NCBI GenBank assembly: GCA_026417735.1
Contig: JAOACR010000017.1
Span: forward strand, 123,619 to 187,618
Reading direction: 5' to 3'
Length of the DNA stretch: 64,000 nt
Source of the DNA: Kiritimatiellia bacterium
Lineage (GTDB): Bacteria > Verrucomicrobiota > Kiritimatiellia > PWTM01
Below, piece after piece: positions 1 to 9,469 of the stretch; positions within the stretch are counted from its first letter, which is position 1, and each line of letters starts with the position of its first letter. Made by a program: the position numbers and the translations under genes. The notes under the pieces are model-generated. The model ran no database searches, was not told the DNA's origin, and worked only from the letters and a program-made list of their open reading frames with translations.

Positions 1-303
1 CGCGCCGGCGGCCTCCCGCGCCAGCCGCACCGCCGCCGCGTTGATCTCCCGCATCTTCTCCGCCAGCCCATACGCGGCCAGCTTGTTCGCGTTCGCACCA
101 AACGAGTTCGTCGTCAGCACGTCCGCACCGGCCTCCGCGTACGCGTCGTGAATCGCCCGGATCAGCTCGGGCGCGCTCAGGCACAGCCCGTCGTACGAGG
201 TATTGACGAACACGTGCCGCTTGTAGATTTCCGTGCCCATCGCACCATCGAATACGACGACGCCGGCGGTCAGACGCCGCACCAGTTCATCTCGTGAGAT
301 CAT
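1..303 (-). CDS. Homocysteine S-methyltransferase domain protein (MetH/BHMT type), N-terminal part only
   Basis: The first about 100 residues of a cobalamin- or betaine-type homocysteine S-methyltransferase, which makes methionine from homocysteine. The ATG is at 303 and the frame runs off the left edge. The start has the typical glycine-rich strand (VFDGAMGTEIYKR), followed by the LCLSAPELIRAIHDAYAEAGADVLTTNSFGAN region of this TIM barrel, in short: the aspartate/glycine loop and the T-N-S-F-G-A-N motif. The zinc-binding cysteines lie outside the window, so full MetH cannot be separated from a methyltransferase/MTHFR fusion. A TATACT box sits 6 bases upstream of the ATG (310-315). A corrinoid protein and its reactivator occur far away at 41.5-44.1 kb. 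Confidence 0.85.
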   Translation of the reverse strand, partial: MISRDELVRRLTAGVVVFDGAMGTEIYKRHVFVNTSYDGLCLSAPELIRAIHDAYAEAGADVLTTNSFGANANKLAAYGLAEKMREINAAAVRLAREAAGA

Positions 304-309
304 GCGAGG

Positions 310-315
310 AGTATA
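310..315 (-). promoter_or_regulatory. Candidate -10 box (TATACT) close to the methyltransferase start
   Basis: TATACT read on the minus strand lies only 6 bases before the ATG at 303. No convincing -35 is visible 16-18 bases further up. If used, the transcript would be leaderless or nearly so. The site is inferred from base pattern only. Confidence 0.3.
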
Positions 316-349
316 AGCGAGTCCGGCACGCCGCGCCGCCGCCGGCCCA

Positions 350-2536
350 TCACTGGATGAACAGCATCTCCTGGTAGCTGGGCAGCGGCCACAGCTCATC
401 CGCCACGATCGTTTCGAGCGCGTCCGCGAGCCGCCGCACCTCGGCGATCACGGGCAGCAGCTCCCGCCGCGCGTACTCCGCCGCGCGCAGCGCGGCACCA
501 CCCAGCGGCATGCGCTCGATCCGCACCCCGAGATCCGCCACCGCCGCCTGCAGCCCGCCCACCAGGTCGTCGGTCTCGTCCAAGATCGCGGTGCAGTGCG
601 CGCGGCTCAGCCGGCTGAGCGCCTCCGACGTGCCCGCCAGCCGTCGCTGATACTCGAAGGCGGCAGGCAGAATCTGCGTGCGCGCGATGCGCCGCATCAG
701 CCGCGCCTCGATCGCCACATCGTGCGCGTACCGCTCGAGGTGGATCTCAAACCGGCTCTCCAGCTCGCGCGGACTGAGCACCCGGTAGCGCGAGAACATG
801 TCGACCACGTCGCGACGGCTGAACACCGGCAGCGCGTCCACCGCGGAGGGCAGGTCCGGAAGCCCGCGCCGCGCAGCCTCGCGCCGCCACTCTTCGGAGT
901 AGTTGTCGCCATTGAACACGACGGCGTCGACCTCGCGCGCCACCTCGCGCAGCACCGACCGTACCGCCGCCCGGAACTGCGCCGCCGTCGCCCGAGGCAT
1001 CGCCTCCAGCCGCGTTGCGATGAAATCGAGCGACTCGGCCACGATCGTATTCAGCACCGTCAGCGGCCCCGCAATGGATTGTGAGGCGCCGACCGCACGG
1101 AACTCGAACTTGTTGCCGGTGAACGCAAAGGGGCTGGTGCGGTTCCGATCGCCAGCGTCGCGCGGCAGCGCCGGCAGCATGTCCACACCGATGTCCAGCC
1201 GACCCGGCCGCCGCGTTCGCCGCACACCACCCGCGGCCAGCTGCCGGAGAATGTCGGTGAGCTGATCGCCGAGAAACACCGAGATGATCGCGGGCGGCGC
1301 CTCGTGTGCGCCGAGCCGGCAGTCGTTCGCGGCGCTCGCAACGGACGCGCGCAGCAGATCGCCGTGCCGGTGCACCGCGCGGACGACCGCGGCAAGAAAC
1401 ACCAGAAACTGCGCATTGTCGTGCGGCGTTGCGCCCGGCTCGAGCAAGTTCACCTGCCCCGAGGCCAGCGACCAGTTCAGATGCTTGCCGGATCCGTTGA
1501 TGCCCGCGAACGGCTTCTCGTGCAGCAGGCACGCCATCCCGTGCCGTTGCGCGACCCGCTGCAGCTGCAGCATCACCAGGTACTGGTGGTCGGTCGCAAT
1601 GTTGGCCTCCTCATACACCGGCGCAATCTCATACTGCGCCGGCGCCACCTCGTTGTGGCGGGTCGTCACCGGCACCCCGAGCTTGTAGAGCTCGTGCTCG
1701 GTGTCAATCATGCACGCGAGCACCCGGTCCGGAATCGCGCCGAAGTACTGGTCCTGCAGCTCCTGCCCCTTCGGAGAGGGCGCCCCAAACAGTGTGCGGC
1801 CCGCCGAGAGCAGATCGGGACGCGCAAAATAGAAGTTGCGGTCAATCAGGAAATACTCCTGCTCCGCGCCGACGGTCGCAACCACGCGGCGCGCGCCGGG
1901 CTGGCCGAACAACGCCAGAATCCGCCGCGCCTGCTCGTCCACCGCCTGCAGCGACCGCAGCAGCGGCGTCTTCTTGTCGAGCGCCTCGCCGGTCCAGGAG
2001 GAAAACACCGTCGGAATGCACAGCGTGGTGCCGTTCGGATGTTCAAGAATATAGGCCGGGCTCGACACGTCCCAGGTGGTATAGCCGCGCGCCTCAAACG
2101 TCGCGCGCAAACCGCCGGACGGCAGGCTCGAGGCGTCCGACTCGCCGCGGATCAGTTGGCGGCCGGAGAACACCGACAGCGCGCCGCCCTGCCCATCGGG
2201 CTTCAGAAACGAGTCGTGCTTCTCCGCGGTGCGGCCAGTGAGCGGGTAGAACACGTGCGCGTAGTGGGTTGCGCCTCGTTCGATCGCCCAGTCGCGCATC
2301 GCCACCGCAACCGCGTCCGCGAGCGCCGGATTCAGCCGCCGGCCGCCCTCGATCGTTTCGCGCAGCTCGCGATACACCGGCTCGGGCAGCCGCTCGCGCA
2401 TCGCCCGGTCGTTGAACACGTGAACGCCGAACACGTCCTGTGCGGGCGTCTCCAGATAATTGAACCGCCGCTCGGGCGGTCGATAGTTCACAATCGAGGC
2501 GATCGCCGCCTGACGCGCTCTGATGTGCTCCCGCAT
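350..2536 (-). CDS. glnN: Glutamine synthetase type III
   Basis: Makes glutamine from glutamate, ammonia and ATP in the cytoplasm; the large GSIII form is typical of Bacteroidetes, PVC bacteria and cyanobacteria. The 728-residue product fits the family (about 700-730). Visible hallmarks: an N-terminal GSIII block with [15 protein letters not shown] near residue 100, the metal/glutamate strand [11 protein letters not shown] near 230, [20 protein letters not shown], and the ATP/substrate block [18 protein letters not shown] near 340. The open frame continues upstream to 3040 but that part is the shadow of the transporter gene; the ATG at 2536 is preceded by GGGGAGAG and starts the family homology. 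No PII gene or amt is next to it. Confidence 0.96.
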   Translation of the reverse strand: MREHIRARQAAIASIVNYRPPERRFNYLETPAQDVFGVHVFNDRAMRERLPEPVYRELRETIEGGRRLNPALADAVAVAMRDWAIERGATHYAHVFYPLTGRTAEKHDSFLKPDGQGGALSVFSGRQLIRGESDASSLPSGGLRATFEARGYTTWDVSSPAYILEHPNGTTLCIPTVFSSWTGEALDKKTPLLRSLQAVDEQARRILALFGQPGARRVVATVGAEQEYFLIDRNFYFARPDLLSAGRTLFGAPSPKGQELQDQYFGAIPDRVLACMIDTEHELYKLGVPVTTRHNEVAPAQYEIAPVYEEANIATDHQYLVMLQLQRVAQRHGMACLLHEKPFAGINGSGKHLNWSLASGQVNLLEPGATPHDNAQFLVFLAAVVRAVHRHGDLLRASVASAANDCRLGAHEAPPAIISVFLGDQLTDILRQLAAGGVRRTRRPGRLDIGVDMLPALPRDAGDRNRTSPFAFTGNKFEFRAVGASQSIAGPLTVLNTIVAESLDFIATRLEAMPRATAAQFRAAVRSVLREVAREVDAVVFNGDNYSEEWRREAARRGLPDLPSAVDALPVFSRRDVVDMFSRYRVLSPRELESRFEIHLERYAHDVAIEARLMRRIARTQILPAAFEYQRRLAGTSEALSRLSRAHCTAILDETDDLVGGLQAAVADLGVRIERMPLGGAALRAAEYARRELLPVIAEVRRLADALETIVADELWPLPSYQEMLFIQ

Positions 2537-2649
2537 CGCGCCACTCTCCCCGCCGGAACCTCGCACCCGCCGTACCGGCCGGCCCGCGATCGTATCACGC
2601 CCCTGCTCGCTCGCGCGACCACACCCCGCATCGTTTCGCCATCGCAGGG

Positions 2650-3903
2650 TCAGATCAAAAGACCGGCGATCCCGGCCGTCATGAAACACGCCAGCGACGC
2701 GGCCAGCACCGCGCGTAACCCCAACGCCGCAACCTCCCCCCGCCGTTCCGGCGCCATGCCGCCCAACCCTCCGATCAGGATCCCGATCGAAAGAAAGTTC
2801 GAAAACCCGCACAGCGCATACGCGGCCACCGTAATCGATCGCGCCGAGAGCGCCGCCGAATTCTCCGCCAGCAGCCGGGCAAGACTGGTGTAGGCGACGA
2901 ACTCGTTCACCGCGGTCTTCTCGCCGATCAGCCAGCCCACCCGCACGCACTCCTCCGCCGGCACCCCCATCAACCACGCCGGCACCGCAAACAGCCAGCC
3001 GAGCAACCGTTCGAGTCGCAGCCCCTCCACCCCGACCCACGCGCCGATCCGCCCCAGGGCCAGGTTCAGCAACGCGAGCAACGACATGAACGCGACCAGC
3101 ACCGCGCCGACGTTGAACGCCAGCTGCATGCCGGACAACGCCCCCCGTGCCGCGGCGTCAAACACATTCACCGCCGGCTCCCCCACCACCGGCGGCGTGC
3201 GACCGGCAGTGAGCGGTTCGCCCGTCTCCGGCACCATCAGCTTCGCGATCGCGAGCGCAGCGGGTGCCGACATCACCGACGCGGCCAACAGATGCCCCGC
3301 AATGTCGGGAAAATACGGACGGAGCATCGCGACATACGCGGCCAGCACCCCGCCGGCGACTGTCGCCATGCCGGACACCATCACGCAGAACAGTTCGGAC
3401 CGCGTCATCGTCTGCACGTAAGGGCGCACCAGCAGCGGGGCCTCGGTCATGCCCACAAACACGTTGGCCGCCGCACACAGTGTCTCCGCACCGCTGGTCC
3501 GCAGCGTCCACACCATCAACCGCGCAAATCCGCCCACCACCGCCTGAATCACGCCCACGTGGTACAGAATCGCGATCAGCGCAGCGAAGAAAACAATCGT
3601 CGTCAGCACTTGGAACGCGAAGAAGAGCCCAAGACTGCCCGGTTCCCCCGGCGGAATCGCGAGCGCGTTGAACACAAACCGCGCCCCCTCGTACTGGCAG
3701 TCGAGCACCGCCCCCACCGCCCGATTCAGCCACTCGAACACCGCGCGCCCCGGCCCCGTCCGCAGAATCGCCGCCGCGAACACCAGTTGCAGGCCGATTC
3801 CCCACACCACCGGCCGCCACCGGACCGCGCGCCGGTCGGTTGAGCACAGCCAGGCCACGCCGATCCAGACCCCGATGCCCGCGAAACTGACCCAGCGTTC
3901 CAT
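2650..3903 (-). CDS. Concentrative nucleoside transporter (NupC/CNT family)
   Basis: Inner-membrane symporter importing nucleosides with H+ or Na+. The 417 residues are mostly hydrophobic, with about ten membrane segments. The family signature is visible in the middle: [16 protein letters not shown] (the G-x-T-E-A-P-L-L helix that binds the nucleoside), followed by a second gate block, and near the C-terminus NEFVAY with [10 protein letters not shown]. The length matches E. coli NupC (400). The start ATG at 3903 has an AGGTGAACGGCG spacer and a GGAGG Shine-Dalgarno. It lies 113 bases upstream of glnN on the same strand, which may mean shared nitrogen or nucleoside scavenging; that link is inference. 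Confidence 0.93.
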   Translation of the reverse strand: MERWVSFAGIGVWIGVAWLCSTDRRAVRWRPVVWGIGLQLVFAAAILRTGPGRAVFEWLNRAVGAVLDCQYEGARFVFNALAIPPGEPGSLGLFFAFQVLTTIVFFAALIAILYHVGVIQAVVGGFARLMVWTLRTSGAETLCAAANVFVGMTEAPLLVRPYVQTMTRSELFCVMVSGMATVAGGVLAAYVAMLRPYFPDIAGHLLAASVMSAPAALAIAKLMVPETGEPLTAGRTPPVVGEPAVNVFDAAARGALSGMQLAFNVGAVLVAFMSLLALLNLALGRIGAWVGVEGLRLERLLGWLFAVPAWLMGVPAEECVRVGWLIGEKTAVNEFVAYTSLARLLAENSAALSARSITVAAYALCGFSNFLSIGILIGGLGGMAPERRGEVAALGLRAVLAASLACFMTAGIAGLLI

Positions 3904-3940
3904 CGCCGTTCACCTCCCGCTCAGGTCCCCGCGCAGTCGG

Positions 3941-4840
3941 TCAGAGCTCAAACTTCAGCCGCAGCACCGGCAGCGCACGCTCGTCGAAACTCCACTGGGT
4001 CCCGCGTTCCAGCTCCGCGGCGGTGTCCTCGAAAATCCGCCGGTTCCATCGGTGCGCCGCGTCAATGCCGCCGTAAATGCTGCCGCTGTACCAGGTAACC
4101 TCTAGGAATCCAATCGCGCCCGCCGCCGCCCACTGTTCCTCGTCCATCGCCAGCGCCAGCAGGCCCAAAAAGATCCCGTTGAGGATCAGCGAACGCGCAC
4201 CGTTCGCATATTCGCCACTGTACACGTAGCCCAGCCCCGGCACGAGGCCCAGAAGTCCGCCAACCCACGGCACGCGCCGCGGCCGGGACCCCGCCTGCTC
4301 GATCCGCCGTAGACGCGCCGACTCGTCCAAGGGAGAGGCGGCAAGCGCGCGCGCGGCATCCTCCCACCTTCCCTCGCGGGCGCGGAGTGCGGCGGCACGA
4401 CGCGCCCCCATCGCTCGCGCCTCGGCGGGCACACCCGGGTCCTCCGCGATCGAAGTCCAGTAGAATTCCGCCGCACCGCGGTCGCCGGCGGCCACCGCCG
4501 TTTCCGCCCGCATCAGGCGCAGTGGCAGCGACGCCAGCCCCGCCGCCTCCGCCCGATCCAGCGCGCCCTCCGCCGCACGGACCTGCCCCGCCCGCAAATG
4601 CTCACGCGCGGCCGCCCAAAGCCACGCGGCCCGCCCGGCCTCATCGACCTCGCGCAGCGCAAGCCGCCGGTACTCCACCGCCGCTCCCTCATGGTCGCCC
4701 GCCGCCACCAACTCCAACGCCAGCTGCTGGGCCGGCTCCCCAACCTCCGCCGCCCACGCCGCCCCCACCAGCAGCCCGCTCAGCAGCCTCGCGCTCGCGC
4801 GCAATCGCTTAGCGGCGCGACCGGCCCAGCCACACATCAT
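3941..4840 (-). CDS. Exported TPR-like protein with C-terminal membrane segments
   Basis: A 299-residue protein with a signal peptide (hydrophobic LLSGLLVGAAWA, probable cut after AWA), an alanine-rich helical region of TPR/Sel1 character (about residues 25-185), then two hydrophobic segments containing PGLGYVYSGEYANGARSLILNG, a pattern seen in DUF5683/TM2-like membrane proteins. The start was set at the ATG pair 4840/4837 rather than 4900, because this gives a proper signal peptide; it overlaps the 3' end of the yidD gene by 32 bases, so translation is probably coupled. Last gene of an apparent four-gene envelope operon. Function unknown; probably inner-membrane anchored and periplasm-facing. 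Confidence 0.75.
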   Translation of the reverse strand: MMCGWAGRAAKRLRASARLLSGLLVGAAWAAEVGEPAQQLALELVAAGDHEGAAVEYRRLALREVDEAGRAAWLWAAAREHLRAGQVRAAEGALDRAEAAGLASLPLRLMRAETAVAAGDRGAAEFYWTSIAEDPGVPAEARAMGARRAAALRAREGRWEDAARALAASPLDESARLRRIEQAGSRPRRVPWVGGLLGLVPGLGYVYSGEYANGARSLILNGIFLGLLALAMDEEQWAAAGAIGFLEVTWYSGSIYGGIDAAHRWNRRIFEDTAAELERGTQWSFDERALPVLRLKFEL

Positions 4841-5363
4841 GCTCCTCCAAAGGGTCCGCAACCCGACCGTCAGGGCCAGCAGCCCCCGCCGCCACCACAC
4901 CCGGTTCGCGCACCAGACGATCCGCGATCATCGGGAACGCCAGCCAACCGTGCCGGCGTGCGGCCTGCAGAAAATACTCGGAGCAGCTCGGCGACAGCGA
5001 ACAACGACGGCCGATCGCGGGACGAATCCACCGGCGATACACACCGACGATTCCCTCCGCGAGCCATGCCCCCCTCGGCCGCTGCCGGTCCACGCTGGCC
5101 ATACTTTCCGCTGCGGCCAGCGTCCGCAACAGCGCCGCGGCCTCGCGGTCAGCAGGATCCCCCGAAACTACACGCCGACACTCGCGCGCCGCCAACGTCG
5201 GACATCCATCCTCCGCCAGCTCGCGCGCAAGCCTCACCGCTTCGAGCCGCTCAGCTCCCTCCGCGACTGCCGTCCAGACCGCCGCGCAGAACAGCGCGGC
5301 AAACACACACCGCCTCAGTAGTAGGCGCTCCCGTACTGCGCGGCAAAATCGCGGGTCGTCCAT
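4809..5363 (-). CDS. yidD: YidD-family membrane insertion factor with exported N-terminal extension
   Basis: YidD proteins help the YidC/Sec machinery insert inner-membrane proteins. The domain is at residues about 100-165, with the conserved core IVGVYRRWIRPAIGRRCSLSP, then SCSEYFLQAARRHG and PMIADRLVREP, including the cysteine pair of the R-x-C-x-x-x-P-S-C-S motif. Ordinary YidD is 70-90 residues; this one has about 95 extra N-terminal residues with a hydrophobic signal/anchor (CVFAALFCAAVWTAVA) and a short helical TPR-like stretch. It overlaps the upstream small protein gene (5315-5608) and the downstream TPR gene. Being in an operon with small membrane proteins suggests a dedicated envelope task. 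Confidence 0.88.
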   Translation of the reverse strand: MDDPRFCRAVRERLLLRRCVFAALFCAAVWTAVAEGAERLEAVRLARELAEDGCPTLAARECRRVVSGDPADREAAALLRTLAAAESMASVDRQRPRGAWLAEGIVGVYRRWIRPAIGRRCSLSPSCSEYFLQAARRHGWLAFPMIADRLVREPGVVAAGAAGPDGRVADPLEEHDVWLGRSRR

Positions 5364-5608
5364 CCGTTCGCGCCGTCAATGCCGTTCCAGATGGACACCA
5401 CGAGATTCACCACCGGCACCAGCATCACCCACTCGCGCCAGTGAAGCTCCTTGCCATCGTTGTACGCGCCGGCCGCACGCACACCGAAGCAGCAGCCCGC
5501 AATGAACCCCATGATGCCTCCCCGGCTCGTCTGCGCCTGCGCCGCCGTGGCCGAAACCGAACCGGCCAGAATCAGCGCGGCCATCAGGCACGCCAGTACC
5601 TTCTTCAT
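5315..5608 (-). CDS. Small exported/membrane protein, GCCFGVRAAGAYNDGKE family, copy 1
   Basis: A 97-residue protein with a signal peptide (MKKVLACLMAALILAG, cut near AQA) and a conserved core: RGGIMGFIAGCCFGVRAAGA, YNDGKELHWREW, a hydrophobic stretch around VMLVPVVNLVVSIWNG and DGANGWTTRDFAAQYG at the end. The start at 5608 was chosen because it begins the signal peptide and has GGGGAGA upstream. It is a paralogue of the next gene upstream (5640-5939). No enzymatic motif; the paired cysteines and two hydrophobic segments suggest an inner-membrane protein or lipid-associated peptide. It overlaps yidD by 49 bases. Confidence 0.75.
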   Translation of the reverse strand: MKKVLACLMAALILAGSVSATAAQAQTSRGGIMGFIAGCCFGVRAAGAYNDGKELHWREWVMLVPVVNLVVSIWNGIDGANGWTTRDFAAQYGSAYY

Positions 5609-5639
5609 CGTCGTCTCCCCTGCTGTCTGGTGCTGTTGT

Positions 5640-5939
5640 TCAGTAATACGAGGCGCCATAGCGCTGCGCCAAGTCCGCCGTCGTCGTGCCGTTCGCACCG
5701 TCCACGCCGTTCCAGATCGCGAACACGATGTTCACGTACGGAATCAGCATCACCCACTCGCGCCAGTGAATCTCCTTCCCGTCGTTGTACGCGCCGGCCG
5801 CACGCACGCCGAAGCAGCAACCCGCAATGAACCCCATGATGCCTCCCCGGCCCGTCTGCGCCTGGGCCGCCGGCGTGGACAGTGCCGTCACCAGCATCGC
5901 CGCCGCGACCACCGCACCCGTAATACGCGTCACTTTCAT
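5640..5939 (-). CDS. Small exported/membrane protein, GCCFGVRAAGAYNDGKE family, copy 2
   Basis: A 99-residue paralogue of the downstream gene: signal peptide MKVTRITGAVVAAAMLV with AQAQ cut site, then the same core (GGIMGFIAGCCFGVRAAGA, YNDGKEIHWREWVML, WNGVDGANG and a YY C-terminus). The two copies are nearly identical through the core and differ in signal peptide and tail, so they are a tandem duplication. GGAGGTGGCG directly precedes the ATG at 5939. First gene of the envelope operon; a good promoter lies at 5991-6019. Function unknown. Confidence 0.78.
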   Translation of the reverse strand: MKVTRITGAVVAAAMLVTALSTPAAQAQTGRGGIMGFIAGCCFGVRAAGAYNDGKEIHWREWVMLIPYVNIVFAIWNGVDGANGTTTADLAQRYGASYY

Positions 5940-5990
5940 CGCCACCTCCATGCCGCCCGTCCGAATCCGAAGGCGACGTCTTCGCCCGGC

Positions 5991-6019
5991 AATATACCGC
6001 CTTCGCCGGCCTCCGCCAA
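5991..6019 (-). promoter_or_regulatory. Sigma70-type promoter of the small-protein/yidD operon
   Basis: On the minus strand TTGGCG (6014-6019) and TATATT (5991-5996) are separated by exactly 17 bases. This gives a leader of about 45 bases with a strong GGAGG Shine-Dalgarno before the ATG at 5939. It is the best promoter match seen at this end of the window. Confidence 0.6.
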
Positions 6020-6080
6020 CGACTGAAACGCTCCCCTCACGCCCGCCCGGCGTTGACCCCGCCGAGGAGACTCACCACAC

Positions 6081-7091
6081 TTGCACCCGATGGATCGAAC
6101 CGAGCTGACGATCGTGTTCGACAGCCCCCGCGAGGCGGCGGACCTCACCGGCCCTGGCGGCCAGTGGCTGGATCGGCTCGCGGAACCGCTCGGCGTGCGG
6201 ATGACCGCCCGCGACACCTGGCTCAAGATCGAGGGTCCCCGCGATCGCGTCGACATCACCGAACGGCTGTTTCGGCTCCTTCGCTCCGCGCGAAGCCGCG
6301 GCATCCTCCCGCGGGAACAGGGCGTGTTCTATGCGCTGCGCGCAATGCTGGAAGGCCGCGAACGTGAACTCGAGCGACTGCTGGCCACCCGCATCGCAGT
6401 GGGGCCGGGGATGGCGCCGGTGTCGCCCCGGACGTTCGGCCAGCTCCGCTACGTCGAGGCGATCGCGCAGCGCGACTGCACGCTCGGCATCGGACCCGCC
6501 GGCACGGGCAAGACCTACCTCGCGATGGCGATGGCCGTCTCCACCCTGCTGCGCGGCGATGTCGGCCGCATCATCCTCACCCGACCCGCCGTGGAAGCCG
6601 GCGAAGCGCTCGGCTTTCTTCCCGGCGACATCGAACAAAAGATCCTCCCCTACCTGCGTCCCCTCCGTGACGCCCTCTACGACATGATGCCCGCCGAGGA
6701 CATCGAACGAGCGACCGCGCGCGGCGTGATCGAGGTCGCGCCCCTGGCGTTCATGCGGGGCCGAACCCTGAACCACGCCTTCATCATTCTGGACGAGGCG
6801 CAAAACACCACGCCCGAGCAGATGTTCATGTTCCTGACCCGGCTCGGCTTCGACTCCAAGTGCGTGATCACCGGCGACCTGACGCAGACCGATCTGCCCG
6901 CCGGTCAGACCTCCGGACTGCTCGAGGCGCGCGAAGCCCTGGACGGCGTGCCCGGCATCGCGATCTGTGAGCTCGACGACTCCGATGTCGTCCGCCACGA
7001 TCTGGTGCAGCGCATCATTCAGGCGTATCGGCGCTGCCGGGAACGGAATCCACCGTCCTCGCGGCGTCTGCCGCGGAGCCGCCGTCGATGA
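6081..7091 (+). CDS. phoH: PhoH-family ATPase (YbeZ)
   Basis: Cytoplasmic P-loop ATPase that works with the endoribonuclease YbeY in RNA and ribosome maturation; it is encoded two genes before ybeY here. An N-terminal KH-like segment (residues 1-90) is followed by the PhoH domain with Walker A GPAGTGKTY near 138, LTRPAVEAGEALGFLPGD and Walker B FIILDEAQN near 236. Length (336) fits. The longest frame starts at TTG 6081, 11 bases after GAGGAGA; ATG at 6090 is the alternative and is not well placed relative to that site. The stop overlaps the next start (ATGA, 7088-7091). Confidence 0.93.
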   Translation: MHPMDRTELTIVFDSPREAADLTGPGGQWLDRLAEPLGVRMTARDTWLKIEGPRDRVDITERLFRLLRSARSRGILPREQGVFYALRAMLEGRERELERLLATRIAVGPGMAPVSPRTFGQLRYVEAIAQRDCTLGIGPAGTGKTYLAMAMAVSTLLRGDVGRIILTRPAVEAGEALGFLPGDIEQKILPYLRPLRDALYDMMPAEDIERATARGVIEVAPLAFMRGRTLNHAFIILDEAQNTTPEQMFMFLTRLGFDSKCVITGDLTQTDLPAGQTSGLLEAREALDGVPGIAICELDDSDVVRHDLVQRIIQAYRRCRERNPPSSRRLPRSRRR

Positions 7092-9469
7092 ACCGCGGGT
7101 GGCCGCGCGGGCGGCAGCGCGAGCGCCGTCGGCTCGGCGACGAGCCGGACCTGCCGGCCGCCCCGCAGGTTGCTCGCAACCGATGGGCGTGGGCGGCCGG
7201 CGTGGTGCTCTGGGCAGTTTCTTCCCTGTTGTTGTTGGGTGTGTCGCCGGTTCTTCATGTCCCGCTGCTGCCCGGCCAGCGGGCGCCCGTCTCGATCATC
7301 GCGCTCACCGACTTTGAGGCCGTCGACAGCGCCCGCACTGAGCTGGCACGTCAGCGCGCCGCCGACGCGGTGCGCCCCGTCTTCAGCATCTCGTCGGCTC
7401 CGCTCGCCGCTGGGCTCCGCGCGTTCGAACGGCTGATCGAGCATCTCGCCACGCTGCGCCGCCGCGCGCCGTCCCCTGACGAGGCGCGGCGCGAGCTCGC
7501 CAACGCGCTCCTGCTGCTCGGACTCGATCTGCAGCCGGAGGAAGCACTGACCATCGTCCCAGAACCCGGCGAAGCCGCCGCCGCGCTCCGGGCGCTCACC
7601 AACGCGCTCGCCACCGTCTGGTTTGACGGCATTGCGGACGCTGCCGAGCGCGACGGCCCCCTCGCCGAGCTGGTGCGACAGGGTCAGTTTGTGATCGAGA
7701 CCAGCGGCGTCGCTGCACGCGTGGCGGACCTCGCGGCGGTGCGGACTCCCGCCGAGGCGGCCGCGGAGTTTGCACGGCTGGCCGCGGCCGCCGGCCTGCG
7801 CACTCCGACCGACGCGCTGCGGCGGCTCGCGATTCCGTGGCTGCATCCGAACCTCGTCTACGCGCCGACGCTCACCGAGATGCGCCGCCGCGAGGCGGCC
7901 GCGCGGGTCGAGCCGGTGATGGCCTACATCCGTGCCGGCACCACACTGATCGAAGCCGGCGAAACGGCCGACGAACACACCGTCGCTCGGCTCGCCGCAC
8001 ACGAGCGGCGGTTGCGAGAGCGGATCCGCCCGGCCGACGAATGGCTCCGCCGGCTCGGCCGGTCCGGCATGCTGGCGGTCGCCGCCTTCGCAAGCTTGCT
8101 GCTGCTGTTCGTCGCGGCACCCGAGCATGTGAAGCAGCCGTCGTCGCTGGCGCTCTTCGTTGTGCTCGGCACGCTCACCATGGGCGGCGCCCGGCTCGCG
8201 GTCGCGCTCGTCATGAACGGAATCTTGCCGCGGCCATACGGCGATCACGCGCTGCCTACCGCGCTCGGCGCGCTGCTCGGTGTGTTGCTGGTCGGCCGAC
8301 CGTTCGCCGCCGCAGTCGGCAGCTGGAGCGCACTCGCCGTCCCCGCATTGGCCTCTGCGCCGCTCCCCACGCTGGTGCGCGGCGTCGCGATGATCGGTGC
8401 CGCTCTCATCGCGGCCCGACACGCGCGCAAGCGCTCCCTGATCTTTCGCGCCGGACTATGGATCGGACTGGCCGGCGCCACCGTGACCGCCGTCCAGGCG
8501 GTCGAGGTCCGGGATCCACTGCCGGTCGTGCTGCCACAACTGGGCACCGTCGTCGCCAACGGCCTGGGGATCGCCGCGATCGCGCTGCTCGTGCTGCCAC
8601 TGCTCGAAACGGTGTTCGGGCTCTCCTCGGACATGCACCTTCTGGAGCTCAGCGACCCCTCACACCCGCTGCTCCAACGCCTCGCCGCGAACGCGCCGGG
8701 AACCTACCACCACAGCCTGATGGTCGCCACCCTCGCCCGCGCGGCGGCCGATGCGATCGGTGCGAACGGGCTGCTCGCCCGCGTCGCGGCGATGTATCAC
8801 GACATCGGCAAGCTCGCGAAGCCGCAGTACTTCGTTGAAAACGCCCCACCTGGCGCCAGCCCTCACGCCGAGCTCTCTCCGCAGATGAGCACATTGGTGA
8901 TCCTCTCCCACGTGCGCGAAGGCCTGCAGCTGGCCCGCGAACACCGCCTCCCCGCGCCGATCCGCGAGGCGATCGAGCAGCACCACGGCCGCTCGCTCAT
9001 CTCGTTCTTTTACAGCCGAGCGCTCGATGCCCACCAACAGGCCTCGCGGCTCGGCCATCCGGTCGGTGCCCCGCCGGAGGAACGCGACTTCCGATATCCC
9101 GGCCCGCGCCCGCGCCGTCGCGAAACCGCGCTGATCGCTCTGGCTGACGCGGTCGAGGCGGCCGCCCGCTCGCTGTCCAATCCCTCGCCGCGCCGCATCG
9201 AACGACTCGTGCGCGAACTGGTCCGCCAACGCTACGCGGACGGCGAACTCGACGAGTGCCCGCTCACGCTCGCGGAGCTGCGCCGCGTTGAAGATGCCTT
9301 TGTGTTCACGCTGACCGCCATGTACCATGGCCGCGTGCCCTATGATGCCGCCGCGCATTCGGATCGCCAACCGCCAGCCCCTCCCGATCCGAACCGCTCT
9401 GCTGCGGCAGCTGACCGCCTGGCTGATGACACGCGCAGCGCGGCGGAGCAGGCGCAGGCGCTGGGCTGA
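7088..9469 (+). CDS. 7TM-HD membrane phosphodiesterase (PgpH type)
   Basis: A 793-residue membrane protein of the 7TM-7TMR-HD family, whose characterised members (Listeria PgpH) hydrolyse c-di-AMP. One N-terminal membrane segment (about 33-53), an extracytoplasmic 7TMR-HDED domain (60-320), a block of about six or seven membrane helices (330-500), then a cytoplasmic HD domain with GTYHHSLMVATLA, AMYHDIGKLAKPQYF and EAIEQHHGRSL supplying the metal-binding histidines and aspartates. Sits between phoH and ybeY, a common arrangement. The substrate here is inferred from the family; no c-di-AMP cyclase gene is in the window. Confidence 0.92.
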   Translation: MNRGWPRGRQRERRRLGDEPDLPAAPQVARNRWAWAAGVVLWAVSSLLLLGVSPVLHVPLLPGQRAPVSIIALTDFEAVDSARTELARQRAADAVRPVFSISSAPLAAGLRAFERLIEHLATLRRRAPSPDEARRELANALLLLGLDLQPEEALTIVPEPGEAAAALRALTNALATVWFDGIADAAERDGPLAELVRQGQFVIETSGVAARVADLAAVRTPAEAAAEFARLAAAAGLRTPTDALRRLAIPWLHPNLVYAPTLTEMRRREAAARVEPVMAYIRAGTTLIEAGETADEHTVARLAAHERRLRERIRPADEWLRRLGRSGMLAVAAFASLLLLFVAAPEHVKQPSSLALFVVLGTLTMGGARLAVALVMNGILPRPYGDHALPTALGALLGVLLVGRPFAAAVGSWSALAVPALASAPLPTLVRGVAMIGAALIAARHARKRSLIFRAGLWIGLAGATVTAVQAVEVRDPLPVVLPQLGTVVANGLGIAAIALLVLPLLETVFGLSSDMHLLELSDPSHPLLQRLAANAPGTYHHSLMVATLARAAADAIGANGLLARVAAMYHDIGKLAKPQYFVENAPPGASPHAELSPQMSTLVILSHVREGLQLAREHRLPAPIREAIEQHHGRSLISFFYSRALDAHQQASRLGHPVGAPPEERDFRYPGPRPRRRETALIALADAVEAAARSLSNPSPRRIERLVRELVRQRYADGELDECPLTLAELRRVEDAFVFTLTAMYHGRVPYDAAAHSDRQPPAPPDPNRSAAAADRLADDTRSAAEQAQALG

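Noticed and set aside
1304..2893. A 529-residue plus-strand frame opposite glnN
   Set aside because: Histidine/arginine-rich antisense shadow of glutamine synthetase III.
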